This document shows positions 22,500-25,352 of a stretch of DNA of 25,352 nt, piece after piece; the first letter of the stretch is position 1; each line of letters opens with the position of its first letter. The notes beneath the pieces were generated by a model, which searched no databases, was not told the origin of the DNA, and was given only the letters and a program-made list of their open reading frames with translations. The DNA is taken from positions 1 to 25,352 of the forward strand of contig CAZILN010000273.1 of the NCBI GenBank assembly GCA_964540005.1. Reading direction: 5' to 3'. The translations under genes were made by a program, and so were the position numbers. The DNA is from CAZILN01 sp964540005 (GTDB taxonomy: Bacteria; Bacteroidota; Bacteroidia; Bacteroidales; SM23-62).

Positions 22500-22976
22500 T
22501 TAATAAGGATTCACAACCTTCTTCCTTGAAGAATAATTGATCTTCAGGGCACTGGCTTTCCGAAGTTCCAGCTTTACCTCCTGAACAATCCCCATTTTGG
22601 TCTTGTCATCGATCTTAAGGGAAACGGTCATCTGCTTCTGCTCATGTTCGTTCATCTGCTCCCTTTCACTGGAAATAAAGTCCCTTATGTCTTCAGGGGT
22701 AGCAAACTGATCGTTCAGCTGTATCCTGGGCTCCGTTCCATAGAACCTCTGAAGAGCAGTCGTAGGCTTCCCGATATAGACGTAGCTGACCAGGGATTTC
22801 TTCTCCAGCTTTTTGATTTCAGTTGCTGAAGGTACATGGATCATCACCTTAAGGGTTACTTCCCTCATCACTGTGGTTACCATGAAAAAGAAAAGGAGCA
22901 TAAATACTATATCCGGTAAAGAGGCCGTATTAATGGCCTGCATACTCTTACTGGTTTTCTTCTTGAATTTAGACAT
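22500..22976 (-). CDS. exbD: ExbD/TolR-family proton-channel subunit (second copy)
   Basis: 158 aa. One N-terminal TM with the conserved proton-carrying Asp, D22, in SLPDIVFMLLFFFMVTTV, followed by a periplasmic domain of about 110 residues. With ExbB and the other ExbD it should form the motor that couples proton motive force to TonB- or Tol-type envelope work. It starts 1 nt after the stop of the upstream exbD, and a terminator follows, so it is the last gene of the operon. The two ExbD copies differ strongly outside the TM, which suggests distinct partners or a hetero-oligomer. Confidence 0.93.
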   Translation of the reverse strand: MSKFKKKTSKSMQAINTASLPDIVFMLLFFFMVTTVMREVTLKVMIHVPSATEIKKLEKKSLVSYVYIGKPTTALQRFYGTEPRIQLNDQFATPEDIRDFISSEREQMNEHEQKQMTVSLKIDDKTKMGIVQEVKLELRKASALKINYSSRKKVVNPY

Positions 22977-22977
22977 G

Positions 22978-23568
22978 TTACTTTCCTATTTGTTTTGGTT
23001 CTGCCTCGGATATGGCCATGGGGATTACCTTTTTGATGGCGTCGATCATTGATTCATCAGTTTCATTAAGCGGGTCAAGGTCACTGTATTTCCGTCCGAA
23101 TTGTTGCAGGGCGAGTGCATCCCTCATTTCATTCACAGCTGCAGCCAGCTCATTCTGAACCTCCAGGTATTTACCATAGGAAGTCCCGATGTCATTCTGA
23201 AGTGAGATGACCCCTTTTGTTACCATAACATCACCGAAGTAATCAACCGTCATTGGCCTCTTCTCAGACATGTTTATTTTGTCCTGGGGATTCAGAAAAA
23301 AATCCTTGGTCAGGGCTTTCAGTTCTGATATAGGTATAACTTCCTTCTCAACAAAAAGCTGGTCATCCTTATTAATGAGGACAACAAAGACGTTCCTTTC
23401 CTTGATCTGAGTGTCATCATCCTGTTGATCTTCTTCCGGCATGGGAGGAAGGAGCCTCGATAAACCACTGTCTATGTCCATGGTTGTGGCGACGAGGAAG
23501 AAAATTAACAGCAGAAAAGCTATATCTGCCATTGGTCCTGCGGCTATTTCCTGATTTGGTCTTGGCAT
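22978..23568 (-). CDS. exbD: ExbD/TolR-family proton-channel subunit (first copy)
   Basis: 196 aa. N-terminal TM with the conserved Asp, D15, in GPMADIAFLLLIFFLVATT, preceded by the short PRPNQEIAA cytoplasmic tail typical of Bacteroidota ExbD. The periplasmic part is longer than in the second copy and includes an acidic linker (PPMPEEDQQDDDTQIKE) and a predicted helical segment (YLEVQNELAAAVNEMRDAL). Located 55 nt after the four-TM protein gene and 1 nt before the second exbD. Confidence 0.94.
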   Translation of the reverse strand: MPRPNQEIAAGPMADIAFLLLIFFLVATTMDIDSGLSRLLPPMPEEDQQDDDTQIKERNVFVVLINKDDQLFVEKEVIPISELKALTKDFFLNPQDKINMSEKRPMTVDYFGDVMVTKGVISLQNDIGTSYGKYLEVQNELAAAVNEMRDALALQQFGRKYSDLDPLNETDESMIDAIKKVIPMAISEAEPKQIGK

Positions 23569-23623
23569 GATTAGTTATTTATTATAAAACGTATACAGAA
23601 ACCAATAAATTATTTGTCAGAGC

Positions 23624-24076
23624 CTATTTAAAAAGCTTTGCAATTTCAGTATAGAGAATTAATACAAGAGCTAATACAGCAAGAATGTAAGTGATAATTA
23701 TTTCTGTATCAACCCGTTTCAGGACTGCAGGCACATTGTCCGGCCCGTTATAACTAACGAGATTCAATACTTCATCGCCTGCCAGCAGATAGGATATCAG
23801 CACAAGAACTGCCACGCCTGCAAGGATGAGCAGGGTTTTAATGGCATTTTTCGGGTTCATTATCAGGTATGCCAGCGGGAAAAGCAGGGATGCTGCAGCG
23901 GCAATTATAAGCAATATGAATGCCCATACCAGAATCTTGTTCGTTATCAGGGGCTCTGCAAAGTTTGTACCTTCTGTACCGGCTATAAATCCTCCAAAGA
24001 AGAACCAGCCGATAAAGACAACTGAAATTAACAGCAGGAGGTATAACAGATAAGTTGATATTTTAGAGATTGTCAT
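23624..24076 (-). CDS. Four-TM protein of unknown function in the exb operon
   Basis: 150 aa, very hydrophobic. Four TM segments at about 8-30, 47-72, 81-100 and 127-147, with a periplasmic or cytoplasmic loop of about 25 residues (GDEVLNLVSYNGPDNVPAVL) between TM3 and TM4. No family name that I can defend. It begins 5 nt after the exbB stop, so it is translated with exbB, and lies ahead of both exbD genes. Position suggests an accessory part of the proton channel complex (inference). Confidence 0.88.
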   Translation of the reverse strand: MTISKISTYLLYLLLLISVVFIGWFFFGGFIAGTEGTNFAEPLITNKILVWAFILLIIAAAASLLFPLAYLIMNPKNAIKTLLILAGVAVLVLISYLLAGDEVLNLVSYNGPDNVPAVLKRVDTEIIITYILAVLALVLILYTEIAKLFK

Positions 24077-24081
24077 GATGA

Positions 24082-24897
24082 CTATTTTTTAAGATTATGT
24101 TTTACGAGAATATCAACGAGTGATATGGACGCGTCTTCCATGTTATTTACAATTGCATCGATCTTGGTCACTATGTAGTTATAGAATACCTGCAGGATGA
24201 TAGCGACGATAAGACCGGATACTGTTGTAATAAGCGCTACTTTAATACCACTAGCCACCAATTGCGGCGAAACGTCACCTGCCAGCTGAATGGAATCGAA
24301 AGCTGAGATCATTCCGATAACCGTACCCATGAATCCAAGCATTGGAGCAATGGAAATAAACAGCTGGATCCAGGAAAGATTTTTTTCAAGCAGACCCATC
24401 TGGACACTGCCGTAGGATATAACTGCTTTTTCAACTACCTCTATGCCCTGATCTGCCCTGTCGAGACCCTGGTAAAAAATGCTGGCTACAGGTCCCCGTG
24501 TATTCCTGCAGACTTCCTTGGCTGCATCAACCCCACCGGAGGCCAGAGCTTCTTCAATATTAGTTAAAAGCTTGTTGGTGTTTACGGTAGCAAGGTTCAG
24601 GTAAATGATCCTTTCAATGGCCAGTGCGAGACCCAGAATTAATGATAGAAGCACAAATCCCATAAATGTTGCACCACCTTCAATAAATTTCTGTTTTACC
24701 TGTTTGTGCATGGACAATTTTTCTTCTGCAACTTCCTCGGTGCTTTCCATGAGGGCGTCCACGTTGGAGGTAACAGCAGCTGTATCTTCAACAACCGCAG
24801 TAGTGTCTTCTTCTACCGGATCCTGGGCTAGCGCATTGTTAGATGATACAATCCATAGCATCCCGATTACAGCTATAAGTGCAAATAACTTTTTCAT
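24082..24897 (-). CDS. exbB: MotA/TolQ/ExbB-family proton channel with N-terminal extension
   Basis: 271 aa. Residues 1-24 resemble a signal peptide (ending NALAQ), then an acidic Thr/Val/Glu-rich linker (26-60), then the channel: TM at about 76-97, a cytoplasmic helical domain (about 100-172), TM at about 175-201 with the conserved APMLGFMGTVIGMISAF (184-200), and TM at about 215-243. This is the ExbB type with an extra exported N-terminal part. First gene of exbB-(4-TM)-exbD-exbD. No tonB follows; the operon ends in a terminator. It is expected to energise TonB-dependent uptake or Tol-like envelope maintenance. Confidence 0.95.
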   Translation of the reverse strand: MKKLFALIAVIGMLWIVSSNNALAQDPVEEDTTAVVEDTAAVTSNVDALMESTEEVAEEKLSMHKQVKQKFIEGGATFMGFVLLSLILGLALAIERIIYLNLATVNTNKLLTNIEEALASGGVDAAKEVCRNTRGPVASIFYQGLDRADQGIEVVEKAVISYGSVQMGLLEKNLSWIQLFISIAPMLGFMGTVIGMISAFDSIQLAGDVSPQLVASGIKVALITTVSGLIVAIILQVFYNYIVTKIDAIVNNMEDASISLVDILVKHNLKK

Positions 24898-24926
24898 GAT
24901 TTGTTTTTGTTAGGTTTAAATTTTAA

Positions 24927-24957
24927 CGAATTTAATGAATCTATTATTTTATACAAA
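24927..24957 (-). promoter_or_regulatory. Bacteroidota-type promoter of the exb operon
   Basis: On the minus strand TTTG (24954-24957), exactly 19 nt, then TAAATTCG (24927-24934), one mismatch from TAnnTTTG. The ATG of exbB lies 30 nt downstream, implying a leader of about 20-25 nt. Confidence 0.55.
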
Positions 24958-25013
24958 TTAAATACAAAAACTTGATCCGACAATATTTGGATCGGTAGGC
25001 CTGTTAAATTAGC

Positions 25014-25102
25014 GGAGAGAGAGGGATTCGAACCCTCGACACCATTTCACATGGTATACACGCTCTCCAGGCGTGCGCCTTCGACCACTCGGCCACCTCT
25101 CC
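25014..25102 (-). tRNA. tRNA-Ser(GGA)
   Basis: 89 nt, long variable arm as in serine tRNAs. Read on the minus strand: acceptor GGAGAGG with TCTCTCC, D-arm region TGGCCGAGTGGTCGAAGGC, anticodon loop CTGGAGA with anticodon GGA (codons TCC/TCT), variable arm stem ATACCAT/ATGGTGT region, T arm GAGGG-TTCGAAT-CCCTC. The 3' CCA is not encoded, unlike tRNA-Arg in this window. It lies between ansA and exbB. Confidence 0.97.
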
Positions 25103-25153
25103 GTTGGTCAATTTCGGAGGCGCAAAATACAAAAAAATTGAATAATTACAATT

Positions 25154-25351
25154 TTATGAAAGGCTTATTTCACCGTTAATAGATTTATTTAAAAGGAGTT
25201 TAATTTCACTGGGACTTAGATTTTTACCGAGCAGGAACATCAGTTTGGTGACAGCAGCTTCCGAAGTAATATCATGTCCGCTGATGACCCCCGCCCTGAC
25301 CAGGTGCTCACTGGTCTCGTAACGTCCCATTTCAACCCTGCCCTGGAAGCA
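25154..25351 (-). CDS. ansA: Type I (cytoplasmic) L-asparaginase, C-terminal fragment at window edge
   Basis: Only the last 65 residues are in the window; the gene continues beyond the right edge. The fragment starts CFQGRVEMGRYETSEHLVRA and continues GVISGHDITSEAAVTKLMFLLGKN, the conserved C-terminal block of type I asparaginases (usually GVISG-D-MTTEAA-TKLM). It hydrolyses asparagine to aspartate and ammonia. The stop at 25154 is followed after 51 nt by tRNA-Ser and then the exb operon; ansA beside exbB is an arrangement I recall from other Bacteroidota. Confidence 0.88.
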   Translation of the reverse strand, partial: CFQGRVEMGRYETSEHLVRAGVISGHDITSEAAVTKLMFLLGKNLSPSEIKLLLNKSINGEISLS

Positions 25352-25352
25352 C

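Noticed and set aside
24974..24993. GATCC/GGATC hairpin between tRNA-Ser and exbB as terminator of the tRNA transcript
   Set aside because: Only 5 bp with a 10-nt loop; a T-run follows at short distance on the minus strand, but the stem is too weak to call.

Overview
The window reads as a chromosomal segment from a member of the Bacteroidota, most likely class Bacteroidia (perhaps a free-living, Marinilabiliales-like lineage; the genus cannot be read from the sequence). The signs are: near absence of Shine-Dalgarno sequences; promoter-like sequences of the Bacteroidota type (TTTG, about 19 bp, TAnnTTTG), clearest ahead of acpP and exbB; the acpP-fabF-rnc-IPExxxVDY block; an ansA/exbB/exbD neighbourhood; and an RprX/RprY-like two-component pair. 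No insertion sequence, CRISPR array, phage gene or plasmid function was found.

Layout. 1-2162 (minus): sensor kinase followed by an OmpR-type response regulator that runs off the left edge. 2335-6715 (plus): an acidic secreted repeat protein closed by its own terminator, then an Asp/Glu-racemase-family protein, a SAM methyltransferase and a secreted metallophosphatase. 6722-9455 (minus): acpP, fabF, rnc and an IPExxxVDY-family gene. 9644-10219 (plus): purN. 10202-14170 (minus): leuS followed by an M23 peptidase. 14335-14410: tRNA-Arg(CCG).

14412-18197 (minus) is the most unusual block. Read in the direction of transcription it holds an SxtJ-like membrane protein, a 49-residue SxtK/DUF5989-like protein, a NodU/TobZ/SxtI-type carbamoyltransferase and a membrane-anchored SGNH/GDSL protein. 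The same four families occur as sxtI-J-K-L in cyanobacterial saxitoxin clusters. Here they stand without any other toxin gene, which suggests a portable O-carbamoylation (and perhaps de-esterification) module acting on an unknown envelope or secreted substrate.

18389-20107 (plus): ammonium transporter and a P-II protein that lacks the uridylylated T-loop tyrosine, closed by a strong terminator. 20363-22160 (plus): polyprenyl-phosphate-type glycosyltransferase overlapping a UPF0104 flippase-like membrane protein. 22157-22478: a gene-free stretch packed with inverted repeats (118 bp, 57 bp and 68 bp structures plus a terminator), with sequence-complementary segments that could pair in alternative ways. 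22500-24897 (minus): exbB, a four-TM protein, exbD, exbD. 25014-25102 (minus): tRNA-Ser(GGA). 25154 to the right edge (minus): C-terminal end of a type I L-asparaginase.

The core genes (fatty acid synthesis, RNase III, purine synthesis, leucyl-tRNA synthetase, tRNAs, proton-motive-force transducer) are ordinary housekeeping. The points of interest are the carbamoylation cassette, the inverted-repeat cluster, the acidic repeat protein divergent from the sensor kinase, and the modified P-II T-loop.
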